Below are positions 1 to 9,013 of a stretch of 64,000 nt of DNA, one piece after another (position 1 is the stretch's first letter; the number at the start of each line of letters is the position of its first letter). Position numbers and translations under genes: made by a program. The notes beneath the pieces were generated by a model that was not told the origin of the DNA, searched no databases, and saw only the letters and a list, made by a program, of their open reading frames with translations. Origin of the DNA: JADKFD01 sp050250665. Its GTDB lineage: Bacteria > Pseudomonadota > Gammaproteobacteria > Xanthomonadales > SZUA-5. Location: assembly GCA_050250665.1 (NCBI GenBank), contig JBFWOF010000015.1:1-64000 (forward strand), given 5' to 3'.

Positions 1-1999
1 CGTGGTGACTGGCGCCGTCCTGATGCTGCAGGCCTTCGCCACCGAGCGTGGTGCGGCCGCTGGTGGCGCCGAGCAGGAAGCCGCGGGCTCGCTGGTCGGC
101 GGCCGCCCAGATCAGATCACCAACCCGCTGCCAGCCAAACATCGAGTAATAGATGTAGCAGGGCAGCATCGGCAGATCGTGGGTGCTGTAGCTGGTGGCG
201 GCGGCGATCCAGGAACTGATCGCGCCCGCTTCCGAGATGCCCTCCTCCAGGATCTGGCCGCTTTTTTCCTCGCGGTAATAGAGCATCGAACCCAGATCCT
301 CGGGCTCGTACATCTGCCCCAGCGGCGCGTAGATGCCGACCTGGCGGAACAGACTGGCCATGCCGAAGGTGCGGGCTTCATCGGCCACGATCGGCACCAC
401 CCGCTGGCCGATGTGCTCGTCCTTGAGCAGATTGCCGAGCATGCGCACCACCGCCATCGTGGTCGACATGGCTTTCTGATCGGCCTCCAGCGCAAAGCGG
501 GCGAAGGACTCGACCGCCGGCGCCGGCAAGGGCGCACTGGATTGCTGCCGGCGCCGCGGCAACTCGCCGCCGAGGGTCTGCCGACGGGCACGTAGATAGC
601 GCATCTCGGCGCTGTCCTCGGCCGGTTTGTAGAACTTCAGCGCTTCGACCTCGCTGTCGCTCAGCGGCAGGCCAAAACGGTCGCGGAAGGCCTTCAGTTC
701 GTCGACATCAAGCTTCTTGTGCTGATGCGTGGTCATGCGGCCCTGGCCGGCCTTGCCCATGCCGAAGCCCTTCATGGTCTTGGCCAGCACCACCGTCGGC
801 TGGCCCTTGTGCGCCAGCGCCGCGGCATAGGCCGCGTGCAGCTTGCGGGCGTCGTGGCCGCCACGTTTCAATCGATCGATATCGGCGTCGGAGAGGTCCG
901 CCACCAGCCGCGCCAGTTCGGCGTTCTGGCCGAAGAAGCGCTCGCGGTTGTAGGCGCCGTCGTTGGCCGAGAAGGTCTGGAACTGGCCATCGACGGTATG
1001 CGCGAAGGCCCGCAGCAACTCGCCGCTGACATCGCGCGCGAACAGCGGGTCCCAGTCCGAACCCCAGAGCACCTTGATGACATTCCAGCCGGCACCGGCG
1101 AACAGCGCTTCCAGCTCATCGATGATCCGGCTGTTGCCGCGCACCGGGCCGTCCAGACGCTGCAGATTGCAGTTGATGACGAAGGTCAGATTGTCCAGCC
1201 GCTCGCGAGCCGCCAGCGACAGCGCCCCGATGGACTCGGGCTCGTCCATCTCGCCGTCGCCGAAGAAGCCCCAGACCCGGCGGCTCTGCGTGGCCGCCAG
1301 GCCCCGATGCTCCAGATAGCGCAGAAAACGGGCCTGATAGATCGAGTTGATCGGGCCGAGGCCCATGGATCCGGTCGGGAACTGCCAGAAATCCGGCATC
1401 AGCCACGGATGCGGGTAGGAACACAGCCCGGGCTCGCCGATTTCACGCCGGTAGCGCGCCAGCCGCTGCTCGGGCAAGAAGCCCTCCAGATAGGCTCGGG
1501 CGTACACACCGGGCGAGGAATGCGGCTGGAAATACACCAGATCGCCGCCGTCGGCGTGGCCGTCCGCCTTGAAGAAATGATGGAAGCCGACCTCGAACAG
1601 ATCGGCGGCCGAGGCATAGCTGGCGATATGCCCGCCGAGTTCGCCGGCCTCGGTGTTGGCGCGTACCACCATGGCCAGCGCGTTCCAGCGCATGGCTGCG
1701 CCCAGACGCGCTTCCAGTTCCAGATCGCCGGGGTAGGGCGGCTGCGCCTGCAGGGGCACCGTGTTGCGGTAGGGCGTGATTCTGGCCCGGGCCGATTGCA
1801 CGCCGCGGGTGAGCGCGTGATCGGCCAGGCGATCGAACAGATACTGCGCCCGCTCCTTGCCATCGGCATGGACCACCGCATCCAGCGCGTCCAGCCATTC
1901 CCCGGTTTCGGCCGGATCGACGTCATCGATGGCAGGCGCGGCCGCCAGCACGCGCTCGGCGGCACGGGGAAAATCGCGGTCAGGGTCACTCGGATGCAT
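1..1999 (-). CDS. aceE: Pyruvate dehydrogenase E1 component, homodimeric type (3' end outside window)
   Basis: Thiamine-diphosphate-dependent E1 of the pyruvate dehydrogenase complex, which decarboxylates pyruvate and acetylates the E2 lipoyl groups in the cytoplasm. About 666 residues are visible of the roughly 890 usual for the family, and the gene runs off the left edge. Reading the complement gives WQFPTGSMGLGP, then the ThDP motif GDGEMDEPE near residue 245 followed by NCNLQRLDGPVRGN. Later blocks include KTMKGFGMG and, at the edge, GRTTLGGEGLQHQDG, all typical of the AceE homodimer class. The ATG at 1999 (MHPSDPDRDF) is the best start, although no strong Shine-Dalgarno precedes it. No frameshift was seen in the segments I translated. 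Confidence 0.95.
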   Translation of the reverse strand, partial: MHPSDPDRDFPRAAERVLAAAPAIDDVDPAETGEWLDALDAVVHADGKERAQYLFDRLADHALTRGVQSARARITPYRNTVPLQAQPPYPGDLELEARLGAAMRWNALAMVVRANTEAGELGGHIASYASAADLFEVGFHHFFKADGHADGGDLVYFQPHSSPGVYARAYLEGFLPEQRLARYRREIGEPGLCSYPHPWLMPDFWQFPTGSMGLGPINSIYQARFLRYLEHRGLAATQSRRVWGFFGDGEMDEPESIGALSLAARERLDNLTFVINCNLQRLDGPVRGNSRIIDELEALFAGAGWNVIKVLWGSDWDPLFARDVSGELLRAFAHTVDGQFQTFSANDGAYNRERFFGQNAELARLVADLSDADIDRLKRGGHDARKLHAAYAAALAHKGQPTVVLAKTMKGFGMGKAGQGRMTTHQHKKLDVDELKAFRDRFGLPLSDSEVEALKFYKPAEDSAEMRYLRARRQTLGGELPRRRQQSSAPLPAPAVESFARFALEADQKAMSTTMAVVRMLGNLLKDEHIGQRVVPIVADEARTFGMASLFRQVGIYAPLGQMYEPEDLGSMLYYREEKSGQILEEGISEAGAISSWIAAATSYSTHDLPMLPCYIYYSMFGWQRVGDLIWAAADQRARGFLLGATSGRTTLGGEGLQHQDGASHH

Positions 2000-2089
2000 G
2001 GACGGCTCGGTGGCAATGGGACTGGCGCGAAGACTAGAGCCTGAGCGTGCTCGATGGGGTCAAGGCCGAAGAATCTTCGGCGCGATCGA

Positions 2090-2162
2090 TGTTGGGCACG
2101 CTGCGCTTGGCCCAACCTACGGCGCACGTAGGTTGGGCTAAGGCCAAAGGCCGTGCCCAACA
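2090..2162. repeat. REP/BIME-like 73-bp palindromic repeat, copy 1
   Basis: Imperfect palindrome starting TGTTGGGCACGCTGCGCTTG and ending CCGTGCCCAACA, with an inner pair CCCAACCTAC/GTAGGTTGGG. A same-length copy lies at 2830-2902, on the other side of the transposase gene, with only a handful of mismatches. Flanking palindromes are the usual arrangement for REP-associated tyrosine transposases. Confidence 0.85.
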
Positions 2163-2189
2163 GGCGGTCCCTTGCCGATCTTGTAGGAA

Positions 2190-2213
2190 ATTTCGGACAG
2201 GAAGATCCGAAAT
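2190..2213. repeat. Short perfect inverted repeat upstream of the RAYT gene
   Basis: ATTTCGGA (2190-2197) and TCCGAAAT (2206-2213) are separated by 8 nt. The repeat sits about 35 bp before the transposase start and could be a hairpin or operator. Its function is unknown. Confidence 0.4.
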
Positions 2214-2246
2214 CACGGATCGATCAGCGGCGCAGAAGCGCGAAAC

Positions 2247-2816
2247 ATGGCGATACCGAATCTGGATACCGCCAATATGCGCTATCGACGGAGCCTTGAT
2301 GGCAACTGCTACTTCTTCACCATGGTCACCTTCAATCGTCGACCACTCTTTGCTGACACCCATCTGGTTGACAGACTGCGCATGGCGTTTGGCCATGTCA
2401 GGCAGAAAGCCCCATTTTCCATGCCTGCTTGCGTGGTATTGCCCGACCATCTGCACTGCATCTGGACCATGCCAAAGTGTGACTCCGATTTTCCCAGACG
2501 CTGGTCGATGATCAAACACCGTTCCAGCGTCGGCCTCCAGCTGGCGGGCGAAACCGCCGGTCAATCGCGGCCGCGAAAACGCGAGCGAGGAATCTGGCAA
2601 CGGCGCTACTGGGAGCATCAGATCCGGGATGAAGTGGATCTGGCGCGGCATCTGGACTACATCCACTTCAATCCGGTGAAACATGGCTATGTCGCGACAC
2701 CCTGGGACTGGCCATACAGCTCGCTGGCCGCATGCGCTCGACGTGGCTGGTATCTGGCCGGTTGGGGCAACGAGCCCGCGGATGTCGCCGAAGCTCCTGC
2801 TCAGACAGGTGAATAG
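2247..2816 (+). CDS. REP-associated tyrosine transposase (RAYT, Y1/IS200-like)
   Basis: Single-strand DNA transposase of the HUH/Y1 family, thought to bind and mobilise REP/BIME palindromes. It has 189 residues. The family opening RYRRSLDGNCYFFTMVTF is present. The HUH pair is H68/H70 in PDHLHCIW, and the catalytic tyrosine is Y138 in YIHFNPVKHGY. The start may instead be the ATG at 2277 (MRYRRSLDG), which fits other family members better; neither start has a strong Shine-Dalgarno. The gene is flanked by two 73-bp palindromic repeats at 2090-2162 and 2830-2902, which are probably its substrates. It looks intact. Confidence 0.9.
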   Translation: MAIPNLDTANMRYRRSLDGNCYFFTMVTFNRRPLFADTHLVDRLRMAFGHVRQKAPFSMPACVVLPDHLHCIWTMPKCDSDFPRRWSMIKHRSSVGLQLAGETAGQSRPRKRERGIWQRRYWEHQIRDEVDLARHLDYIHFNPVKHGYVATPWDWPYSSLAACARRGWYLAGWGNEPADVAEAPAQTGE

Positions 2817-2829
2817 CCGGTTCGAGCGA

Positions 2830-2902
2830 TGTTGGGCACGCTGCGCTTAGCCCAACCTACAGGCGCGGTAGGTTGGGCCAAGGCCGCAGGCCGTGCCCAA
2901 CA
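2830..2902. repeat. REP/BIME-like 73-bp palindromic repeat, copy 2
   Basis: Direct-orientation copy of the repeat at 2090-2162, again TGTTGGGCACG...CGTGCCCAACA. The substitutions lie mainly in the loop and inner arms. It begins 14 bp after the RAYT stop codon. Confidence 0.85.
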
Positions 2903-2997
2903 ACCTCTCTCAGCCCAACCCTGCCATCGGTCAAGGTGGCGTGGGTCCATCGCCGGCGCTAGGCTTGCTCCATCCCAAGGATGATTCGAGGTCCCGC

Positions 2998-5316
2998 ATG
3001 TCCGCCCCCACCAGAATCGCAGCTGGCGCCGTACTCTGGCTCTGCATGTTCGGTACCGCAGCTGCCGTCGGTCCAGTACTGGCGCCGGTGCAGACCCTGC
3101 CGCCGCTGGAACCGATCAGCTGGCAAGCGCCGATCCCGCTGGCGGAAAGTTATGAAGGCCCGGAACTGTCGGACGCCGAACCGGTGGATCCGGCCGAACA
3201 AAGAGTACAGACCATCCCACCGCCGCGACCGCTGCAGCGTGGCAGCGGCAATGCCTGGGTGCACCTCGGCCCCTCACCCACCCGCAATGCCCAGGTGTCG
3301 GTGCCGCCCAACAACGAGGTGGCCGGCGGTGTGCATCGCCTGGCGCCGCATCCGAGCAATGCCAACATCCTCTACATCGGCTCAGTCAATGGCGGCATCT
3401 GGAAAACCACCAACGCGACCGCGGCCAGCCCGACCTGGACTCCGCTGACGGACAACCAGCCCTCACAGTCCATCGGTGCACTGGCGCTGGACCCGCTGGA
3501 TGCCAGTGGCAATACGGTGATCGGCGGGACCGGTCGCTGGAGCAATTTCGCCCAGCGCGGCGATGACGAGATCGGCGTGTACTACTCAACCAACGGCGGC
3601 AGCGCCTGGTCATTGCTCGGCCAGTCGGTATTCGTCGGCCAGAAGATCACGGCGGTGGCGGCACGCGGAGCCACGCTGTTGGCCGCCACCCGCAACAATG
3701 GCCTGTATCGCAGCGTCAACACCGGCGCCAACTGGACCCAGATTTCCGGCAACGGCAATCTGCCTTCTGGCGCCGTCAGCGACATGGCTGCCGACCCCGG
3801 CAACACGGCACGCTTCTACCTCTCGGTCATCGGCGCGTCGCCCACGGTCTGGCGCAGCGACAACACCGGCAGTACCTGGACCAATATCACGGCTGGTATC
3901 GCCGGGCTCAGCAGTTCGACCGGGACCATCCGCCTGGGTGTGGGGCCGAGTGGCGTGGTCTTCGCGGCGGTGGTCAACAGCGGCGTGCTGGCCGGGGTCT
4001 ACCGATCGGCCAACAGCGGCGCCAACTGGACGTCCATGGACGTGCCGCCGGTGCATCCGGGCGGGCAGGGCACCACCAACACCGCGCTGGCCGTCGATCC
4101 CACCGATTCGAACATCGTCTATATCGCCGGTGATCGCATCACATCGAGTCCCTTCACCGGCAATGTCCAGCGCGGCAATGCCGCGCTCGCTTCCGGCAGC
4201 CAGTTCGCGACCATCGTCAACGCCGGCGCCGCCAGCAACTCGGCGCCCCATGCCGACAGCCGCGACATGGCTTTCGATGCCAATGGCAACCTGCTGGAAG
4301 TGGATGATGGCGGCGTCTACCGTCGCACCAATCCGCGCTCAAGTACCGGCGTGTGGCAATCGGTGAATGGCGACCTGTCCGTGCTTGAAGTACATGATCT
4401 GGATCACGACCGCGTCTCCAACATCGTCACCATCGGCACCCAGGACAACGGCACGCACATGCAGCAGACGCCGGGCAATCCAGTGTGGACCTTCATCAAC
4501 GGCGGCGATGGTGGCGATATCGCTGTCAACGACGTATCGCTGGGCAGCGCCGGCAGCTATCGCTTCATGAGCAGCCAGAATCTGGGGGGCTTCTCGCGGC
4601 GCCAGTACAACCCGGCCAATGGCCAGGTCGGCAGCATCGGCATGCCGTCGATCAGCGGCCCGCAATTCGTGACCCCAGTGGAAACCAATCTGGCAGCGCC
4701 CAACCGGCTGCTGGTCGGTGGCACCAGTCTGCTGTTCGAATCGCTCAACGCTGACACCGCCAGCCCGACATTGAACTCCATCGGCGGCCCTGGCGCCAAC
4801 CGCAATGCCATGACCTACGGCAGCAATGCCAATGCCGATGCCGGTTATGTGGGCAAGAATTCCCAGGTTTTCCGCCGTGATCCGGGTGGATTTGTGGCCA
4901 CCGCGGCGCTGCCGGCCGGCGCCGCCACGATCACCGACGTGACCATGGATCCGGACAATCCCAGCCTGGTCTTTGCTGTGGACGACAATCAGGTGTTCCG
5001 CAGCACCGACGCCGGCGCCACCTGGCAGGACGCCACCTTCAATCTGGCCAGTATCTCGTCGCTGGATTTCCGCACCATCGAGTTCATCGCCCAGACCAGC
5101 GGTGATGTCGTCGCCATTGGCACGCGCTCGGGCGTGTACACGCTGCCGGCTTCAGGCAACACCTGGTCGATCCTCGGCAATGCCTTGCCGGACGTGCTGG
5201 TCTTCGATCTGCGCTACCAGCCGAGCAACCAGACGCTGTACGCCGGCACCCTCGGACGCGGCGTCTGGAGCTACTCGCTGGCCGTGGATGCACTATTCGC
5301 GAACGGCTTCGAGTAG
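2998..5316 (+). CDS. Secreted beta-propeller (BNR/sialidase-fold-like) protein with C-terminal FANGFE tag
   Basis: Predicted exported protein of 772 residues with no assigned reaction. A signal peptide (MSAPTRIAAGAVLWLCMFGTAAA) follows the ATG at 2998. A longer frame open from 2893 would start inside a REP repeat and is unlikely. From about residue 80 there are repeated blocks of the VYRSANSGANWT or VFRSTDAGATWQD kind, which are Asp-box/BNR-like turns of a sialidase or VPS10-type propeller. No sialidase catalytic set is evident, so sialidase activity should not be assumed. The last residues are LFANGFE, a tag shared with three other secreted proteins in this window. It stands alone between the RAYT repeat and another secreted gene. 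Confidence 0.8.
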   Translation: MSAPTRIAAGAVLWLCMFGTAAAVGPVLAPVQTLPPLEPISWQAPIPLAESYEGPELSDAEPVDPAEQRVQTIPPPRPLQRGSGNAWVHLGPSPTRNAQVSVPPNNEVAGGVHRLAPHPSNANILYIGSVNGGIWKTTNATAASPTWTPLTDNQPSQSIGALALDPLDASGNTVIGGTGRWSNFAQRGDDEIGVYYSTNGGSAWSLLGQSVFVGQKITAVAARGATLLAATRNNGLYRSVNTGANWTQISGNGNLPSGAVSDMAADPGNTARFYLSVIGASPTVWRSDNTGSTWTNITAGIAGLSSSTGTIRLGVGPSGVVFAAVVNSGVLAGVYRSANSGANWTSMDVPPVHPGGQGTTNTALAVDPTDSNIVYIAGDRITSSPFTGNVQRGNAALASGSQFATIVNAGAASNSAPHADSRDMAFDANGNLLEVDDGGVYRRTNPRSSTGVWQSVNGDLSVLEVHDLDHDRVSNIVTIGTQDNGTHMQQTPGNPVWTFINGGDGGDIAVNDVSLGSAGSYRFMSSQNLGGFSRRQYNPANGQVGSIGMPSISGPQFVTPVETNLAAPNRLLVGGTSLLFESLNADTASPTLNSIGGPGANRNAMTYGSNANADAGYVGKNSQVFRRDPGGFVATAALPAGAATITDVTMDPDNPSLVFAVDDNQVFRSTDAGATWQDATFNLASISSLDFRTIEFIAQTSGDVVAIGTRSGVYTLPASGNTWSILGNALPDVLVFDLRYQPSNQTLYAGTLGRGVWSYSLAVDALFANGFE

Positions 5317-5603
5317 GTGCGCCGGCGAAACCGGCGACGCGGAAGGGGGCGCAAGTCGCGGACGGAGTGACCGTTCGTGATCGCGAACCGGGGGCGGCGT
5401 TGCCTCGGGCCTTCTGTTCGCTGATCTGAACGCCAAACTTGAAGTGCTGCCTCACGCAGACTCTTTCGCGTGGCTTCAGTGTTCATGAACAATGCTTACA
5501 AAACAAGCTCTTGCGAGTGCATTTCAGGATGCCTCCGGCTTTGGTCGCAAGCCTGGCACAGGGGTTGCTGAGTGGAGGTGTGTTTTCAGATTCCCCCACG
5601 CCA

Positions 5604-8600
5604 ATGCCCAGCTACCTCCACGATCGACCGCTTCTCGGCTTCTTCCTTGGACTGCTTCTGCTGGCGGCCCTGCCCGCGCTGGCTCAACCCACTGCCTTCG
5701 ATTCCAGCTTTTCTGGCAACGGCGAGTTGGAGAACCCTTTTCCCGCAATGGCGGCTCCAGTGCGCGACCGGGTTTTTCAGCGCATGGGGCTGGATCATCA
5801 GCAGCGCATTCTGATCGCCGGTCGCGAGGAGACCATACCGGGCAATATCCGCAGTCTGTATGCCGGACGCTTGCTTTCCGATGGCAGCGCGGACCCCGCC
5901 TACGGAAGCTCCGGGCTGTATCAGTCCGGTTGGGGTGATCAGCTGTATGTCCGTGATCTGGCTGTGCTGCCGGACGGCTCAGCCTATCTGTGTGCCAGCT
6001 CCGAATCGACATCCTATCTGCTGCGCATCCTCGAAAACGGTGTATTGGACCCGCAGTTCATCGATCCTTCCGCTCCTACGCCCGGCTACCTGCGCCTGGA
6101 ACCCTTCGTCTGCGAATCGATCGAGGTGCTCGCCGGAGGGCGGCTGCTGGTGGGCGCCAATGAGTACCTGGGACCGAACCAGTACCGCGCTGCGGTGCGG
6201 GTTTTCCTGCCCTCCGGCGCGCCGGATCCTGGCTTTGCCGGCACCGGTGTGCAATTGCTGAACAACGCGCGGTTGACGGTCGCGGCGGTGGAGCAGCCGG
6301 GGCGGGGCATTCTGGTGGCCACCCTGCCTTTCCTCGGCGGCCAGTTGCAGCTGATCCGACTGAAGATGGACGGCAGTCTGGATGACGGCTTTCAGCCGAT
6401 CCTGGTGGATGATGTCGATACAACCGCCTTCAATGGCGGCGACGCGCTGGCCGTGCACCCCGACGGGCGCATCCGCCTGACCCTGCCGCGCTACAACCTG
6501 CCGCGTGTTTCCAACGAACTCTGGCCCCGAGACGGCGCGGCTCAGCCCGATGTGAATGGCTTTCTGACGCCGGTCAGCAACTCTGCCGATCGCCTGGGTT
6601 TCGGCGCCGTCACTGAAGGGTCAGATGGGCGGACGCTGATCGGCAATGTGCTGCGTCAGGCGCCGAACAACTGCCGACGTACCCAGCACTTCCAGCATCT
6701 GACCCGGCGCCTGTACGGCGTCAGCGGCTTTCAGTTGCCGGGAGACACCAGCTTTGCACCGCAGGAGGGGCAGTACGCCTGGTATCCGGTGCAACCGCTG
6801 TTCAACTCCAGCAACTGCAACGAAGGGGTGGTCGCCCTCCGGGATGTGGCCTTGCAGCGTGATGGTCGCATCCTGATCCTCAGCAGCATTCAGCAGGACT
6901 GGCAGCTGCCACTGCTGACCCGCCTGCAGGGTAACGCCTTTGGTTCGGCCCCCTGGGATATCGCGCCTGCGGTCATGAGCTTCCCGGCGATCAGCGATCG
7001 TCCGAACACCACGGTCACCTCGGATGTCGTGATTGTCGACGGTCTGGGCAACGGCGTGCAGGTGCCTGCCTATGCGCTGGGTGCGTCGCTCAGCCTGAAC
7101 TACGGACCCTACCGTGACGCGCCCTTGTGGGTGAAGAACGGCGATGTACTGCGCTTGCGCACCACGGCACCGGCACAGTCCGGCCAGAGTCGAACCGCCA
7201 GCCTGTTCGTGGGCGGCCTTCGCGGCAAGAACAGCTGGGCCAGCCTGGGAGACCGGGTGCAGGCAGATCTGGTCGTCACTGCCAGTCAGCCCAGCCTGCC
7301 CGGCGCGCGTTGCAGCGGAAGTGCCCTGAACAGCAATTGCAGCGCCGCCATTCCCGATCAGGGCAGCGTCGAGAGCAGCATCAACTTCGTCAATCCAGGC
7401 AACTGCAGCCATGTCGGTGGCGTGCGCGTCGGGGTCGATCTGGAACACAGCTATCTCGGCGATCTGCGTCTGACCCTGACCGATCCCAACGGGCAGGTCT
7501 TCATCGGTGGCAGCGAAGGCATCGTGAGCCTGCTCAACCGCCCGCTGGCCAGCGCCGGTGCCAGCGCCGGCAGCTGTACGCTGGATGATGTGCTTGCCAC
7601 CTTCGCCGACGATGGTCCGGTTGAGGCGCAGATTGGCTGTGGTCAGCCGCAGAGCCAGCCCGGGTTGTCGGGAACGCTGATCCCCAATACGCCGCTGTCC
7701 GAGCTCTACGGTCGCCGCACCACGGGCAACGATGGCGCCGCCGCCAGCGGTCTGTGGCGGCTGAAGATCGAGGACCTGGCCAGCGGCGATAGCGGCCAGC
7801 TGCGCGACTGGTCACTGGATCTCCAGTGCCTCGCCAGCGCTCCGGCACTGTCGGATCTCAGCGTGGAAGTGACGCCGCCGGGAACGGTGATTGCCGGCAA
7901 CCCGGTCAATCTGAGCTGGACTGTCACCAATCTCGGCCCAGCGGCGACCACCAATGGCCGCTTCAGGGCCAGCCTGCCGAGTGGACTGCGCGATGCCCTG
8001 GAGAACCCTGCCTGGGGCTGCAGCACCTCAGCTGGCGGCAGCTGCACACCTGCGATCGGCTGCTTCGGGGCCTGTATTGGCAACGACATCGACATCGGGC
8101 TCGGTTTGCCGGTGGGCGGTACCGCGACGATCTTCGCTACCGGAACGCTGACTCCGCTGGCGAGCGGTACCCTCAGTATCGGTGCCCGGGTCAGCACGCC
8201 TTTGGCCATCGGCGGCAGTCGCGACAACCATCCGGACAACGACCAGGTGCAGCTGCAAAGCCCCATAGAGCGCCAGACCGATCTGCAGATCAGTTCGATC
8301 AGCCACAGCTGGAACAGTACGCAACTGGAAGTGCGGGTGGCGGTGGCCAATATCGGCCCGAGCCTGGCTTCCGGATTTTCAGCCAGCATCGACCTGCCCG
8401 ATGGCCTGGATCTGCCCGCCATCGCGTGCAACTGCCCAGCCAATGTCAGCGTGGCTGCCGGCAATGTCGTGCAGCTGAGCGCGGCCGCGCTGCTGCCAGG
8501 CACCGCCACCATCGAAGTGGTCGCTCAGGCCAACTGGAGCGGCACCGGATCGCCCGGCAATGTGCAGGTGCAGCTGGTGCCGGATACCACGGCCAGCGAT

Positions 8601-8687
8601 CCGGTCCTCGCCAACAATCAGGCCGTACAGACCCTCAGCGCTCCGCCCGCGGTCGGCCCGTTGATCTTTGCGAACGGCTTCGAATAA
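5604..8687 (+). CDS. Secreted protein: delta-60 repeats, proprotein-convertase P-domain, DUF11/CARDB-like domains, FANGFE tag
   Basis: Large exported protein of about 1,027 residues and unknown function. The ATG at 5604 gives a clean signal peptide (MPSYLHDRPLLGFFLG then LLLLAALPALAQP). GTG 5580 and ATG 5529 are in-frame alternatives, and GGAGG at 5574-5578 is too far from 5604 to settle the choice. Residues about 30-450 carry delta-60-type repeats (LLSDGSADPAYG, ILENGVLDPQF, LKMDGSLDDGF). A P/Homo-B domain follows at about 566-743 (LEHSYLGDLRLTLTDPNG ... SGLWRLKIEDL). Two CARDB/DUF11-like domains (WTVTNLGPAA, VAVANIGPS) precede the terminal IFANGFE. No protease domain accompanies the P-domain. 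Confidence 0.8.
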   Translation: MPSYLHDRPLLGFFLGLLLLAALPALAQPTAFDSSFSGNGELENPFPAMAAPVRDRVFQRMGLDHQQRILIAGREETIPGNIRSLYAGRLLSDGSADPAYGSSGLYQSGWGDQLYVRDLAVLPDGSAYLCASSESTSYLLRILENGVLDPQFIDPSAPTPGYLRLEPFVCESIEVLAGGRLLVGANEYLGPNQYRAAVRVFLPSGAPDPGFAGTGVQLLNNARLTVAAVEQPGRGILVATLPFLGGQLQLIRLKMDGSLDDGFQPILVDDVDTTAFNGGDALAVHPDGRIRLTLPRYNLPRVSNELWPRDGAAQPDVNGFLTPVSNSADRLGFGAVTEGSDGRTLIGNVLRQAPNNCRRTQHFQHLTRRLYGVSGFQLPGDTSFAPQEGQYAWYPVQPLFNSSNCNEGVVALRDVALQRDGRILILSSIQQDWQLPLLTRLQGNAFGSAPWDIAPAVMSFPAISDRPNTTVTSDVVIVDGLGNGVQVPAYALGASLSLNYGPYRDAPLWVKNGDVLRLRTTAPAQSGQSRTASLFVGGLRGKNSWASLGDRVQADLVVTASQPSLPGARCSGSALNSNCSAAIPDQGSVESSINFVNPGNCSHVGGVRVGVDLEHSYLGDLRLTLTDPNGQVFIGGSEGIVSLLNRPLASAGASAGSCTLDDVLATFADDGPVEAQIGCGQPQSQPGLSGTLIPNTPLSELYGRRTTGNDGAAASGLWRLKIEDLASGDSGQLRDWSLDLQCLASAPALSDLSVEVTPPGTVIAGNPVNLSWTVTNLGPAATTNGRFRASLPSGLRDALENPAWGCSTSAGGSCTPAIGCFGACIGNDIDIGLGLPVGGTATIFATGTLTPLASGTLSIGARVSTPLAIGGSRDNHPDNDQVQLQSPIERQTDLQISSISHSWNSTQLEVRVAVANIGPSLASGFSASIDLPDGLDLPAIACNCPANVSVAAGNVVQLSAAALLPGTATIEVVAQANWSGTGSPGNVQVQLVPDTTASDPVLANNQAVQTLSAPPAVGPLIFANGFE

Positions 8688-8701
8688 GGCACGCAGACGA
8701 G

Positions 8702-8974
8702 TTGGTGGTGGTGACGGCGCTTCTGTCGGCCATCACCCTGCTTGAGCTGGAGCTGGGTGTGCAGATTGAACGCCGGGACGCGATCCAGGGAAAGCTCCCC
8801 GTGGACTCGGAAGTGGCAATCCGCTGCGCACAACTGCACGTGCCCGACCCGCGCTCCGAGCGCGATGCGCTCATCGCCGCCACCGCCTTCGCGCATGACC
8901 TGACGGTTGCCACTCGAAATGTCAGCGATTTCGCCAATCTGGGCGTACGCCTTTTCAATCCCTGGGTGGATTGA
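8702..8974 (+). pseudogene. VapC-like PIN-domain toxin remnant
   Basis: The frame reads LSAITLLELELGVQIERRDA, then a shortened middle, then PRSERDALIAATAFAHDLTVATRNVSDF and GVRLFNPW. These are the second half of a VapC PIN ribonuclease. The N-terminal strand with the first catalytic Asp (usually LDTN near residue 5) is absent, no good start codon exists, and the linker after ERRDA is shorter than in intact family members. No VapB antitoxin gene is visible: the sequence starts 15 bp after the preceding stop codon. I read it as a decayed toxin-antitoxin locus. A short protein from TTG 8702 cannot be excluded but would lack the full active site. Confidence 0.75.
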
Positions 8975-9013
8975 GGCCTGAGGCGCCTCCAGTCCACGAT
9001 CACCACCACTGCC

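Noticed and set aside
719..2044. Rightward 441-residue frame over aceE
   Set aside because: The complement encodes unmistakable AceE motifs over the same stretch; the rightward frame is a GC-rich shadow.
2893..2997. Longer start for the secreted propeller protein
   Set aside because: The extra 35 residues are encoded partly inside the REP repeat and would bury the signal peptide that begins at 2998.
2998..5316. Sialidase annotation
   Set aside because: Asp-box-like turns are present, but no catalytic Arg triad or Tyr/Glu pair could be placed; many propellers share these turns.
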